DNA of 45,090 bases from Vicinamibacteria bacterium. Its GTDB lineage: Bacteria > Acidobacteriota > Vicinamibacteria > Fen-336. A model generated the notes under the pieces. It saw nothing but the letters and a program-made list of their open reading frames with translations, did not search any database and was not told the origin of the DNA. Positions within the stretch are counted from its first letter, which is position 1. Each line of letters begins with the position of its first letter. Made by a program: the position numbers and the translations under genes. This document shows positions 8,190 through 16,990 of the stretch, piece after piece. The stretch is taken from the NCBI GenBank assembly GCA_025994075.1, contig JAMQGV010000015.1, positions 1 to 45,090 of the forward strand, written 5' to 3'.

Positions 8190-10589
8190 TCAGCCGAGGT
8201 CGGCGAACAACTCGCCGAACACGAGATCGGCCCGGTTGCGCCACGAACCCCACGAGTGGCCCTCGACCACCTCGCGGGTCCGCACCGCGACGCCGAGGCG
8301 CTGCAGCTCGGCGGCGAGCGTCCTGCCGTTGTCCGCCACGTTCCAGCCCTCGTGTTCGGCGCGAAGGTCGTAGCGACTCCACTCGAGCCAGGCGGCTTCG
8401 GGCCGCGCCGCGGCCTCCTTCAGGCGGCCCAGCAGCGCGTCCATGTGCACGGTGATCCCGAACAGCGACTGGGCCGACACGCGCCCGAACACGTCCCCGC
8501 GCCGGAACGCGACGTAGGCCGCCGCGTAGCCGCCACGGCCTGCTCCGATGCTGGCCCGCGCGGCGCGTTCGGCGCGGGTGCGGTAGGTGCGGTCGAGCAG
8601 GCCGACCACGTCCTCGGCGACGCCTTCGGCATAGGCGTCGCGCTTGTCCCCCAGCAGTTCCGCGCCCGCCTGCTGCGGCGTGCCCACGGTCGAGACGAAC
8701 GCCACGATCAGCGGTCGCACCCGGCCGCTGCCGACCAGGTTGTCGAGTGCGCGGACCAGTTGGCCGGACTCCAGCGCCTCGCCGCCCGCGTGCACGTAGG
8801 CCACGGGGTACCGCGCCTCGCTCGCGTCGTAGCCGGGCGGCAGCCACACGTCGACGACGCGCTTGCCCTCGGTCTTCGCCCCCTCGGCCTCGTGGCGCAC
8901 GACCCGGCCGCGGCGCGCTTCGTCCGCCTCCGCGAAGAACTCCGGCTCGATCCAGCCGGGCATCGCGAACCACGACCACTCGCCGCCGGCGTCCTTCTCG
9001 CGGCGGGAGTGGCCGGGGTCGGGCAGGTTCTCGTCGAAGTCGCGCACGAAACGGTAGGTCATCCGCGCCGCGGGCAGCACCCGCGTGCTCCAGTAGAAGA
9101 GATCGGTTCCCGCCACCCGGGTCATCGCCCGCTGCTGGCGGGCGCCGATCATCTCGCCCACGAGGCCGAGGTCGTTGCCCGGACCGCGGTAGACGAAGTG
9201 GACGACGTCACCCTCGATCCACGGCAGGCCCGGCGCCGCGGCCAGCAGCGCCGTCACGGCGGCGGCCTTGTCCTGCGCCTGCTCCACGGAGGCGATCGCG
9301 GCGGCGAAGCGCGGCCCCAGCGGCAGCGCTTCGACGGCCACCGCGGCGCGCTCGGGCATCGCCGCCGAGGCCAGACCGAGCTTGACCAGCCGGCTCATCC
9401 CGCGGGCATACAGGTGCCCACCCGCGTAGGCGACGGCCGTCCACGAGTGGTCCGGCATCGCCTGGGTGCGCGCGATCTCGCGGAAGCCCTCGGGCCCGAC
9501 CTCGCCGACGTGCACGGCACCCAGCTTGGTCTGCACGACCAGCTTGCCACCGACCATCGTCAGGAAGCCGTCCCCCGGCGCCCGCGAGCGCCAGAGCAGC
9601 TCGCCGTCCGACGCGCGGACGCAGGTGAGCAGCGTGCCCGCGTAGCCGTAGAAGTGGCCGTCGTGGTAGACGGGCCGGTTGTAGCTGCCGCGCAGGCCCT
9701 TGCTGGCCCAGGCCAGCGACGCCTTCCAGGTCTCGCCCTCGCGGGCGAGCTGGAACAGCGCCGCCGAGTCGCCGCGGTGGTTGACCAGCACGCGGTCGCC
9801 CTCGACGACCAGCGGCACGGCGGTGGGAGCGCCGACCGGGCTCGGGTCCGGTTCGAACCCGACCTCCCACAGCACCCGGCCGTCGTCGGGTGCGAGGCCG
9901 TACAGCGCCTTGCCGTCGGCAGCGACCACCTGGGCAACGCCGAGCAGCGTCGCCAGCACCGGCGACTGGTACGCCACCTCGTTGCGGCCGGCGGTCCAGC
10001 GGACGCGCCCGGTCTCCCGGTCGAAACAACTGATCGACTGCCGGTCCTTGATGCCGTGGTGCAGCGCCACGCAGGGCCCGGCCAGCAGCGGCGAGCTGGC
10101 GTGGCCGTAGAGCGGCTTCTCCGTGCCCGCGATCTCGCGCAGGTCGACCCGCCACAGCAGGGCGCCGTCGCGCACCGCGAGCGCCAGCAGGACGCCGCGC
10201 GGCGACAGCACGAACACGGCCCGGTCGTCGACGGCCGGCGTGGCGATCGGGCCGTCGTGCGATCCGTCGTGCCCCTTGTACGCCGCGTCGAGCGGGCGCC
10301 GCCACAACTCGCGCCCGTCCTGCTCGTCGAAGGCGGCGACCACGTCCTCGGCCCCGGCCGCGAACGCGGTGAAGACCCGCCCCCCGTGAATCGCGGCACC
10401 GGAGTAGCCCGAGCCGAGCGGCGCGCTCCATCGCTCCACGAGGGCAGGGCGCTCGAGGCCCACGAAGAGGCGCGAGGCCTCGGCGCCGCCGGCGGCATCG
10501 GGCCCGCGGAAGCCCGCCCATTCCTGAGCCGCCACCGACGTGCAGACGCACAGCCCCCACGCACACACGAACCACGCCAAGCGACGCAT
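8190..10589 (-). CDS. Secreted PQQ-like beta-propeller fused to a Fes-like esterase domain (nucleophile missing)
   Basis: 799 residues. ATG at 10589 has GGGAGG three bases upstream. A signal peptide (~1-21) is followed by a PQQ-type/BamB-like beta-propeller (~25-400, recurring D-x-x-x-G-x-x-LWR strands). Next comes a linker (~400-450) and an early-set domain like that of enterochelin esterases (~455-530, YRGPG). The C-terminal alpha/beta-hydrolase domain is ~545-799. At the nucleophile elbow the sequence is IGAGRGG, with Gly684 where the family has Ser. The late EGHSW motif (His778) is kept. I infer a propeller binding platform with a catalytically inactive esterase domain, periplasmic or secreted. 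No partner gene is coupled. Confidence 0.85.
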   Translation of the reverse strand: MRRLAWFVCAWGLCVCTSVAAQEWAGFRGPDAAGGAEASRLFVGLERPALVERWSAPLGSGYSGAAIHGGRVFTAFAAGAEDVVAAFDEQDGRELWRRPLDAAYKGHDGSHDGPIATPAVDDRAVFVLSPRGVLLALAVRDGALLWRVDLREIAGTEKPLYGHASSPLLAGPCVALHHGIKDRQSISCFDRETGRVRWTAGRNEVAYQSPVLATLLGVAQVVAADGKALYGLAPDDGRVLWEVGFEPDPSPVGAPTAVPLVVEGDRVLVNHRGDSAALFQLAREGETWKASLAWASKGLRGSYNRPVYHDGHFYGYAGTLLTCVRASDGELLWRSRAPGDGFLTMVGGKLVVQTKLGAVHVGEVGPEGFREIARTQAMPDHSWTAVAYAGGHLYARGMSRLVKLGLASAAMPERAAVAVEALPLGPRFAAAIASVEQAQDKAAAVTALLAAAPGLPWIEGDVVHFVYRGPGNDLGLVGEMIGARQQRAMTRVAGTDLFYWSTRVLPAARMTYRFVRDFDENLPDPGHSRREKDAGGEWSWFAMPGWIEPEFFAEADEARRGRVVRHEAEGAKTEGKRVVDVWLPPGYDASEARYPVAYVHAGGEALESGQLVRALDNLVGSGRVRPLIVAFVSTVGTPQQAGAELLGDKRDAYAEGVAEDVVGLLDRTYRTRAERAARASIGAGRGGYAAAYVAFRRGDVFGRVSAQSLFGITVHMDALLGRLKEAAARPEAAWLEWSRYDLRAEHEGWNVADNGRTLAAELQRLGVAVRTREVVEGHSWGSWRNRADLVFGELFADLG

Positions 10590-10679
10590 ACGCCTCCCGG
10601 GAAGACGGAGAGAAGTTGGCGGAGTGTAGTGTTCGAAACGCGGCGGGGCCAGCGGGCGTTCAGCCGGCCGGTCAGCGCT

Positions 10680-11333
10680 TCAGCCGCGTTCCACGTACAT
10701 CTCGACCTTGCGCTGGGCCCAGGGCTCGAGGTCGAAGAACTCGCAGCCGAACTGGTGGGGACCCGCGAAACGCACGACCCGGGCCTGGCCCTCGATGATG
10801 TCGTCGAAGCCGAAGTGCAGCTTGAAGCCGAAGCGCTCGCCGATCTGGGCGTCGGCGTGGCACTCGATCAGCATCCCGGTGCGGCTGACGTTGAGCGTGC
10901 GGCCGGCCATCTCGTTGTCGCCGAACAGGCCCTGGAACGTCAGGTCTGCCTTGATCCGCAGTTGCTTGCGCACGGGCACGCTGAGCAGCCGCTCCAGCCG
11001 CTCTTCCCACTCGGCGTCCGGCGGGAAGCGCAGCACCGCGTTGGCCCCGACCTCCAGCAACTCGATCTCGCGGGCGTCGAAGTCGGACCCGGCGACGATC
11101 ACGATCGAGGACAGCACGGTCGGCGGAGTGGTCCGGAGCTGGCGGATCAGGCCGGCCACGCCCGGCAACTCGCGGTCCACCAAGACCAGCCGGGGAGAGA
11201 CCTTCGGGGCCGCTGCCAGGGCCGCCGCCGGCGAATCGGCCCGGTGACGCTGGACGTCGTCCCTCCCCAGCGGGGAGCGACTGACGGCGTCGGCCAGCGG
11301 ACCCTTGCCACAGATGAGGACGCTGATCGGCAT
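10680..11333 (-). CDS. Receiver-like / PilZ domain protein (predicted c-di-GMP effector)
   Basis: 217 residues. The N-terminal ~115 residues have a response-regulator fold with Asp53 in VLVDRELPG at the phosphorylation position. The acidic pair after strand 1 is replaced (VLICGKG) and the conserved Lys near the end is absent (VLRFPPD), so normal phosphotransfer is doubtful. The C-terminal ~100 residues are PilZ, with RKQLR (RxxxR) and NVSRTG (N-x-S-x-x-G), the two c-di-GMP-contacting motifs, intact. The chosen ATG at 11333 gives a proper first beta strand; AGGA sits immediately upstream. It is divergent from a cyclic-nucleotide-binding-domain gene. Probably cytoplasmic signalling, perhaps for motility or surface growth, which is inference. 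Confidence 0.85.
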   Translation of the reverse strand: MPISVLICGKGPLADAVSRSPLGRDDVQRHRADSPAAALAAAPKVSPRLVLVDRELPGVAGLIRQLRTTPPTVLSSIVIVAGSDFDAREIELLEVGANAVLRFPPDAEWEERLERLLSVPVRKQLRIKADLTFQGLFGDNEMAGRTLNVSRTGMLIECHADAQIGERFGFKLHFGFDDIIEGQARVVRFAGPHQFGCEFFDLEPWAQRKVEMYVERG

Positions 11334-11509
11334 TTCCTGGAGGCGGAATTTACCACGAGCCCGCGGCCGGGGGCCCCAGGGCGCCCCTCGCACCGGGCCG
11401 CACCGCGAGCGCCTGGCGAGCGGCGCCTGGGTTGGGTCAGGCCGCGACGGTCCTCCCGCCCTGCCGCCGGGGCTGGATTGGGCGATCTCCCGCGGGTGCC
11501 GTTCGGGAG
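11334..11509. other. Divergent intergenic region, no gene seen
   Basis: About 176 bases between the PilZ gene and the promoter of the cyclic-nucleotide-binding gene. Both strands lack a convincing coding region. An AT-richer patch at 11345-11355 next to the PilZ start (TAAATT on the minus strand) may be part of its promoter. No terminator or clear palindrome was recognised. Confidence 0.4.
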
Positions 11510-11515
11510 TATGCT
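11510..11515 (+). promoter_or_regulatory. Candidate -10 (TATGCT) for the cyclic-nucleotide-binding gene
   Basis: TATGCT ends ten bases before the ATG at 11526. The overlapping ATG at 11511 lies inside this element, which argues that translation begins at 11526. No good -35 is visible. Confidence 0.4.
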
Positions 11516-11525
11516 CTGCGCGGCG

Positions 11526-11960
11526 ATGGCGCCCCTCGACACCGGTCTCGACCAACTCGCGGCGGACCTGGGGCGCACTGACCTCTTCCGTGAGCTCCCG
11601 CTCACCACCCGGCTGCGCGTCGCTGCCTGCCTGGGCCAGCGCCGGCTCGGCGCCGGCGAGCGGCTGTTCGCCCAGGGCGACCCAGGCGACGCGTTGTACA
11701 TTGTGGTCAGCGGCCGGCTGCGCGTGTGCATCCGGCGCGGCCGCGAGTCGTCGGTGATCGGCTCGATCGGGCCGGGAGAGAGCGTGGGCGAGATGGCGGT
11801 GATGAAGGGCGGCGAGCGCAGCGCGGACGTGCTCGCCGACGAGGAGTCGGAGCTGCTCGTGCTGTCGGCGGCCGACTACGGGCGCCTGCTCGGCCACGAG
11901 CCCGGGCTGGCCCTCGCCCTCGCCCGTCTCGTCAGCGCGCGCCTCCAGCGCGCTCGCTGA
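11526..11960 (+). CDS. Stand-alone cyclic-nucleotide-binding domain protein
   Basis: 144 residues consisting essentially of one cNMP-binding domain (~17-125). The beta-roll pattern is clear, and the phosphate-binding cassette reads GEM followed by the conserved Arg98 in ERSA. There is no attached DNA-binding or kinase domain, so it would act on a partner protein. The start at 11526 is chosen over an in-frame ATG at 11511 because a TATGCT -10-like element covers the latter. It lies seven bases before the ABC ATPase gene, so it is likely part of that operon and may tie exporter activity to cAMP or a related nucleotide. This link is inference. Confidence 0.87.
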   Translation: MAPLDTGLDQLAADLGRTDLFRELPLTTRLRVAACLGQRRLGAGERLFAQGDPGDALYIVVSGRLRVCIRRGRESSVIGSIGPGESVGEMAVMKGGERSADVLADEESELLVLSAADYGRLLGHEPGLALALARLVSARLQRAR

Positions 11961-11967
11961 ACCCGCG

Positions 11968-12648
11968 TTGCCGGTCCTGATCCGGTTCGACCGCGTCAGC
12001 AAGACCTACCCCGAGGGGGACGCGCCGCGGGTCGTGCTGCGCGAGGCGTCCGCCGAGGTTGCGGCCGGGGAGATCGTCGCCATCCGCGGGCGCAGCGGCA
12101 GCGGCAAGAGCACCCTGCTGAACCTCGTCGCCGGTCTCGACTCCCCCACCGCCGGAGACGTGTGGCTGGAGGACGTGGCGGTCAACCGCCTGTCGCCCCA
12201 CGCGCGGACGCTGCTGCGCCGCGACCGGATGGGATTCGTGTTCCAGTTCTTCAACCTGATCCCCACGCTGCGGGTGCTCGAAAACGTCGTGCTGCCGGCC
12301 GAGCTGGCCGGGCGCGGCCCGCGCGCGGCCCGCGAGCGGGCGCTGGCGCTGCTCGACAGGGTGGGGCTGGCCTCGCGCGCCGACGCCTTCCCGGACCGCC
12401 TCTCCGGCGGCGAGCAGCAGCGCGTGGCGCTCGCCCGGGCGCTGGTGATGGACCCGCCGCTGGTCCTCGCGGACGAGCCGACGGGCAACCTCGACGACCA
12501 TGCCGGCGAGGTGGTGATGCAGCTCCTCGACGAGATGACGCGGGCGGCGGGCAAGACGCTGCTGCTCGTCACCCACTCGCGCGAGGTGGCGGCCCGCGCC
12601 GATCGGGTGCTGACGATCGAGGACGGCCACCTCGTCGTCCCCCGCTGA
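11968..12648 (+). CDS. ABC exporter ATP-binding protein, LolD/MacB type (AttE-like)
   Basis: 226 residues: Walker [10 protein letters not shown] (41-49), Q-loop Gln93, signature LSGGE (145-149), Walker B LVLADE (165-170). This is the size and motif set of LolD/MacB/FtsE-type ATPases that pair with FtsX-fold permeases. The likely start is TTG at 11968; no strong ribosome site is seen, in keeping with coupling to the gene seven bases upstream. The permease gene begins seven bases downstream. Together with that permease and the AttH-like lipoprotein it forms an att-type mechanotransmission transporter, expected to move a substrate in the periplasm rather than across the inner membrane. Confidence 0.92.
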   Translation: MPVLIRFDRVSKTYPEGDAPRVVLREASAEVAAGEIVAIRGRSGSGKSTLLNLVAGLDSPTAGDVWLEDVAVNRLSPHARTLLRRDRMGFVFQFFNLIPTLRVLENVVLPAELAGRGPRAARERALALLDRVGLASRADAFPDRLSGGEQQRVALARALVMDPPLVLADEPTGNLDDHAGEVVMQLLDEMTRAAGKTLLLVTHSREVAARADRVLTIEDGHLVVPR

Positions 12649-12655
12649 GCGCCGG

Positions 12656-15190
12656 ATGCTGCCTCGCACGCTGCTCGCGACCGGCCTGCGCGACCTGCTG
12701 CGCCGGCCGCTCCACACGGCGCTTCTGGTGCTGGGCGTGGCTCTCGGCGTGGCAGTCGTCGTCGCGATCGACCTCGCGGGCGACAGCGCCCGCCGCGCCT
12801 TCGTGCGCTCCGCGGATGCCGTCGTCGGCCGCGCCACCCACGTGGTGCTCGGCGGGCCGTCCGGCGTGCCGGTGGCGGCGTACCGCGAGCTGCGCCGGCA
12901 CGGGTCCGTACAGGCGGCCGCACCGGTCGTCGAGGCGACCGCGGTCTCCGACACGCTGGGCCGCAGCGCCGTGCGCCTGCTCGGGGTCGACCCGATCGCC
13001 GAGGGCCCGTTCCGCGACCACCTCGGCGGCGGTTCGCTTCGCGCGCCCGGGTTCGGGCGGTTGTTCACCGAGCCGCGCGGCGCGGTGCTCTCCGCGACGC
13101 TGGCCCGGCGTCACGGCCTCGGGCCGGGCGATGCGCTGAGCCTGCGCGTCGACGACCGCCGGCTGGAGCTCCGCGTGCTGGGCCTGATCGAGACGGCTCC
13201 GGACCGGGCGGCCGCACTCGACGGCCTCGTCCTGCTCGACGTCGGCGTCGCACAGGAACTGCTCGGCCGCGGCGACCGGCTGACCCGGATCGACCTGATC
13301 CTGGCGCCCGGCGCCTCGCCCGCCACGATCGCTGCGGGCCTCGGGCCAGGACTGCGAATCGCGCCCGCGAGCGAGCAGGCCGAGACCGCGATCCAGCTCA
13401 CGGAGGCCTTTCACCTCAACCTCGGCGCGCTCTCGCTGCTCGCCCTGGTCGTGGGCATGTTCCTGATCTACAACACGATCACCTTCAGCGTGGTCCAGAG
13501 GCGCGCGGTCTTCGGCACGCTGCGCCTGCTCGGCGCCACGCCGCGCCAGGTGTTCGCACTGATCCTGGCCGAGGCCGCCGCCGCCGCCGCGGTCGGCACC
13601 CTGGCCGGCGAAGCGCTCGGCTACGTCCTGGGGCAAGGCGCCGTGCGGCTGGTCACGCGCACGATCAACGATCTCTATTTCGTGCTGGCGGTCGGCGACG
13701 TCCCGCTGACGGCGGGCGTGGCCCTGCGCGGCGCGCTGCTCGGGCTCGGCGCGGCCCTGCTCGCGGCCCTGCCCCCGGCGCTCGAGGCCTCGCGCGTCGA
13801 GCCGATCGCCGCGCTGCGGCCCTCGACCTACGAGAGCCACGCGCGGCGCCTGCTGCCGCGGCTGGCCTCGGCCGGCGCCCTCCTCGCGCTCGGCGGCGGC
13901 GCGCTGCTCGCCGTCACCGATGGCGTGCCGGCGGCGTTCGCCGCGCTGTTCGCGATCGTGCTCGGCGTGGCGCTGGCGGTGCCGCTGCTGACCGCGACCT
14001 TCGCCGCCCGCGCTGCCGCACCGATGGGCCGCGTCGCGGGCGCGCTGGGGCGGATCGCGGCCCGCACCGTGGAGCGCTCCGTGGGCCGCACCGGGGTCGC
14101 CGTCGCGGCGCTGACCACCGCGGTCTCGGTGACGGTCGGCGTCAGCCTGATGATCGCCAGCTTCCGCGCCACCGTCGTGAACTGGCTGGAGCTGACGATC
14201 CGCGCCGACCTCTACGTCGGCGCGCCGTCGGGCGGCGGCGTGCGGGCGACGCCGGCGATCGACCCGCAACTGCCCGCGCGGCTCGCGGCCCTGCCCGGGG
14301 TCGAGGCGATCGAGACGCTCCGCCGGGTCCGCATCGCGTCCGAGGTGGGCGAGATCGCGCTCGGGGCGTCGGACCTCGGCGCGGCGGGCGCGGGGCTGTA
14401 CCGCTTCGCCGCGGGGTCTGACCCGGATCCCTGGGCCCGCGTCGGACAGGGCGCGCTGATCGTCAGCGAGCCGTTCGCCCATCGCCACCGTCTCGCCCCG
14501 CGCGGGGCCAGCGTCCTGCTGCAGACCGACCGCGGCCGCGTCCGCTTCCCCGTCGCCGGCGTGTTCTACGACTACTCGACGGAAGAAGGCCTCGTGCTGA
14601 TGGGACGGGCGACGTACGAGCGTCACTTCGAGGACCGGGCCGTGTCGTCGATCGCGCTGCACGCGGCTCCGGGCGCGGACCTCGACGCCCTCGCGTCGCA
14701 GGTGCGCGAGGTCGCCGCGGGGCGCACGCTCCTGGTCACCGACAACCGCAGCCTCAAGCGCGAGGCGATGCGCGTCTTCGATCGGACGTTCGCGGTGACG
14801 CACGCGCTGCGCCTGCTGGCGGTCGTCGTGGCCTTCGTCGGCGTGTGGAGCGCGCTGATGGCGCTGCACGCCGAGCGCACCAGGGAGCTCGCGACGTTGC
14901 AGGCGCTCGGCCTCACGCCGGGCCTGCTGCGGCGCCTCGGCCTGCTCGAGAGCGGCCTGATGGGAGCGCTGGCGGGGCTGCTCTCGCTGCCGCTGGGAGC
15001 CCTGCTCGCCGCCATCCTCGTCGACGTGATCAACGTCCGCTCGTTCGGCTGGACGATGGAGCTGCGGCTGGAGCCGGGGCTGTTCGTCCAGGCGCTGGCG
15101 GTGTCGCTCGCCGCCTCGCTGCTCGCGACGGTGTACCCGCTGTGGCGGCTGTCGCGGCGCGAGGTCGCCGCCGCACTGAGGCAGGAATGA
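12656..15190 (+). CDS. FtsX-family ABC exporter permease, two-domain (AttF-like)
   Basis: 844 residues. An N-terminal membrane helix (~17-37) is followed by a large extracytoplasmic region and a first FtsX domain (~255-370, ending in the typical [11 protein letters not shown] motif). Then come two central hydrophobic segments (~395-450), a second extracytoplasmic region and a second FtsX domain (~710-840). The C-terminus reads [12 protein letters not shown], the usual cytosolic tail of this family. This long two-domain layout fits AttF/YbbP-like permeases rather than single-domain MacB. Its stop overlaps the start of the lipoprotein gene (ATGA), so the three products are probably made together. 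Confidence 0.9.
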   Translation: MLPRTLLATGLRDLLRRPLHTALLVLGVALGVAVVVAIDLAGDSARRAFVRSADAVVGRATHVVLGGPSGVPVAAYRELRRHGSVQAAAPVVEATAVSDTLGRSAVRLLGVDPIAEGPFRDHLGGGSLRAPGFGRLFTEPRGAVLSATLARRHGLGPGDALSLRVDDRRLELRVLGLIETAPDRAAALDGLVLLDVGVAQELLGRGDRLTRIDLILAPGASPATIAAGLGPGLRIAPASEQAETAIQLTEAFHLNLGALSLLALVVGMFLIYNTITFSVVQRRAVFGTLRLLGATPRQVFALILAEAAAAAAVGTLAGEALGYVLGQGAVRLVTRTINDLYFVLAVGDVPLTAGVALRGALLGLGAALLAALPPALEASRVEPIAALRPSTYESHARRLLPRLASAGALLALGGGALLAVTDGVPAAFAALFAIVLGVALAVPLLTATFAARAAAPMGRVAGALGRIAARTVERSVGRTGVAVAALTTAVSVTVGVSLMIASFRATVVNWLELTIRADLYVGAPSGGGVRATPAIDPQLPARLAALPGVEAIETLRRVRIASEVGEIALGASDLGAAGAGLYRFAAGSDPDPWARVGQGALIVSEPFAHRHRLAPRGASVLLQTDRGRVRFPVAGVFYDYSTEEGLVLMGRATYERHFEDRAVSSIALHAAPGADLDALASQVREVAAGRTLLVTDNRSLKREAMRVFDRTFAVTHALRLLAVVVAFVGVWSALMALHAERTRELATLQALGLTPGLLRRLGLLESGLMGALAGLLSLPLGALLAAILVDVINVRSFGWTMELRLEPGLFVQALAVSLAASLLATVYPLWRLSRREVAAALRQE

Positions 15191-16329
15191 GCGCCGCGCG
15201 GCCCCTCGCTCTCGCCGCCCTCCTGGCCGTCGCCTCCTGCGGGGGGCCAGGCGGCCCGGAGCCCGCGCCCGATCGACTCGACCTCGGCAGCGCCGACGAC
15301 CTCTCCGGCTTCGCACGCGCCACCGCCCCGATCCCATTGCGCTTTCCCGAGGACCACGGTCCGCACTTCGAGTACCAGACCGAGTGGTGGTACTGGACGG
15401 GCCATCTCGCGGACGGCGCCGGTCGCGCGTACGCCTTCCAGTTCACGATCTTCCGCCGCGGCCTTTCGCCCGGACCGCCGCCCGCCGGCCCGGGCCTGCG
15501 GACCAACCAGGTCTACTTCGCCCATCTCGCGATCACCGACGAGCGCGGCGATCGCCACGTCTTCGCCGAGCGCTGGGCGCGAGGGGCCGGCGGCCTCGCC
15601 GCGGCCGCGGCGCAGCCGTTCCGCGCTCACGTGGACGACTGGGAGGCCACCGGCCTCGACGCCGCGGGGGCCGTGAGGATCCGGGCTCGCCACGCCGACT
15701 TCGGCCTCGCTCTCGAGCTCGCGCCACAGAAGCCGCCGGTCCTGCACGGCGACCGCGGCCTCTCCCCGAAGAGCGACGAGCCCGGCAACGCGTCCTTCTA
15801 CGTGAGCCTGACCCGGATGTCGGCGCGCGGCCGCATCCGGCTCGACGGCCGCGAGTTCGAAGTGCGGGGCGAAAGCTGGTTCGATCACGAGTGGAGCACG
15901 AGCGCGCTCGGGCCTGAGGCCGAGGGCTGGGACTGGTTCAGCCTGCAGCTCGACGACGGACGCGAGCTGATGGTCTTCGTGATCCGCCGGCGCGACGGCG
16001 GCTTCGAACCCGCCTCCGGCGGCACCCTCGTCGAACGCGACGGCACGACCCGGCACCTGGGCCCGCGCGACGTCCTCGTCCAGGCCCGCGCCCACTGGAC
16101 GAGCCCCGGCACCGGCGCGCGCTACCCGGCCGCCTGGACCCTGCGCGTGCCCTCGGCGCGCCTCGAGCTGCGACTGGAGCCGCTGGTGGCCGACCAGGAG
16201 ATGCGCACGTCGATCGTCTACTGGGAGGGCGCGGTGCGGGTGGACGGGCAGGCCGCGGAGCGCCCCGTCGCGGGCCGCGGCTTCGTCGAGCTGTCGGGCT
16301 ACCACGCCCCGATGCAGGGCCTCTTCTGA
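15187..16329 (+). CDS. AttH/CrtC-like lipocalin-fold lipoprotein
   Basis: 380 residues. A lipoprotein signal ends at Cys18 (AVASC lipobox). The mature part carries the hallmarks of the AttH / carotenoid 1,2-hydratase-like family (tandem lipocalin-like domains): an early YQTEWWYWTGHL motif, a central WFDHEWS motif and a late GRGFVELSGYH motif. CrtC hydrates carotenoids, but AttH members encoded next to LolD/FtsX transporters have been linked to export. The ATG at 15187 overlaps the permease stop by four bases. I infer a lipid-anchored periplasmic partner of the transporter that binds a hydrophobic ligand; hydratase activity is less likely without carotenoid genes here. Confidence 0.9.
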   Translation: MSAARPLALAALLAVASCGGPGGPEPAPDRLDLGSADDLSGFARATAPIPLRFPEDHGPHFEYQTEWWYWTGHLADGAGRAYAFQFTIFRRGLSPGPPPAGPGLRTNQVYFAHLAITDERGDRHVFAERWARGAGGLAAAAAQPFRAHVDDWEATGLDAAGAVRIRARHADFGLALELAPQKPPVLHGDRGLSPKSDEPGNASFYVSLTRMSARGRIRLDGREFEVRGESWFDHEWSTSALGPEAEGWDWFSLQLDDGRELMVFVIRRRDGGFEPASGGTLVERDGTTRHLGPRDVLVQARAHWTSPGTGARYPAAWTLRVPSARLELRLEPLVADQEMRTSIVYWEGAVRVDGQAAERPVAGRGFVELSGYHAPMQGLF

Positions 16330-16334
16330 CGTCC

Positions 16335-16363
16335 TTGACAAAATAGACCGCGCGTTCTATTTT
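16335..16363 (+). promoter_or_regulatory. Sigma-70 promoter of the TetR gene
   Basis: TTGACA (16335-16340), a 17-base spacer and TATTTT (16358-16363). The best sigma-70-type promoter in the window. The GTG start follows six bases after the -10, so the mRNA should be leaderless. Confidence 0.75.
16340..16363. promoter_or_regulatory. 24-bp TetR operator palindrome
   Basis: Arms AAAATAGA (16340-16347) and TCTATTTT (16356-16363) flank a GC core. Of the twelve mirrored base pairs, eleven match; only 16348/16355 do not. It fills the spacer and -10 of the promoter, the classical position for autorepression by the TetR protein encoded next. Confidence 0.75.
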
Positions 16364-16369
16364 TGTGGT

Positions 16370-16969
16370 GTGCGCAAGGGTGAGCTCACGCGGCAGAAGG
16401 CGCTGGAGGCCTCCGTGGGGCTCGCCTCGCGGCTGGGCCTCGGCGGCCTGACGATCGCCAGCCTGGCCGACGAACTGGGCCTCTCCAAGAGCGGCCTCTT
16501 CGCCCACTTCCAGTCGAAAGAAGCGCTCCAGGTGCAGACTCTCGAGGCTGCCGCCGAGCGGTTCACCGACGCGGTGATCCGTCCGGCCCTCGCCGCGCCG
16601 CGTGGAGTGCCGCGGCTGCGCGAGTTGTGCGAGCGCTGGCTGGTGTGGCCGCGGGTGGTACCGCAGGAGGGCGGATGCCTGTTCGTGGCCGCTGCCGTCG
16701 AACTCGACGACCAGCCCGGTCCCGCGCGCGACACCCTCGTGCGGATCCAGCGCGACTGGCTGGATTTCCTCGCCGGAACCGTGCGCATCGCCGTGGCCGA
16801 GGGCCACTTCCAGCCGAAGACGGATGCCGCGCAACTGGCGTTCGAGATCTACGGGGTGATGCTGTCGACCCACCACGCCCATCGCCTGCTGGGGGACCCG
16901 AAGGCTGCGTCGCGCGCCCGTCGCGCCCTCGACGACCTGATCGCCCGCCACGCGGTCGCCAGGCACTGA
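16370..16969 (+). CDS. TetR/AcrR-family transcriptional regulator
   Basis: 199 residues. The N-terminal DNA-binding domain (~5-52) has the family helix-turn-helix TIASLADELGLSKSGLFAHF followed by a Lys-Glu-Ala-Leu segment. Residues ~60-199 form the helical ligand-binding domain. The start is GTG at 16370, the only in-frame choice compatible with the promoter. The operator palindrome overlapping its promoter indicates autorepression. The alpha/beta hydrolase gene begins 21 bases downstream and is the likely co-regulated target. Ligand unknown. Confidence 0.93.
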   Translation: MRKGELTRQKALEASVGLASRLGLGGLTIASLADELGLSKSGLFAHFQSKEALQVQTLEAAAERFTDAVIRPALAAPRGVPRLRELCERWLVWPRVVPQEGGCLFVAAAVELDDQPGPARDTLVRIQRDWLDFLAGTVRIAVAEGHFQPKTDAAQLAFEIYGVMLSTHHAHRLLGDPKAASRARRALDDLIARHAVARH

Positions 16970-16990
16970 AAGTCAAGGACTCTGCGCCCG

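Noticed and set aside
5722..8979. Upstream part of a long minus-strand frame continuous with the RarD gene
   Set aside because: It is antisense to the P1 peptidase and has shadow composition; the recognisable protein begins at 5721.
7047..11960. A 1637-codon open frame on the plus strand
   Set aside because: It runs antisense to the hydroxylase, propeller and PilZ genes. Its translation is low-complexity Arg/Ala/His/Gln. Only its last ~145 codons (11526-11960) are a real gene.
12569..15337. A 922-codon minus-strand frame opposite the FtsX permease
   Set aside because: Gln/Arg/His-rich antisense shadow without domains; the plus strand encodes a complete permease.
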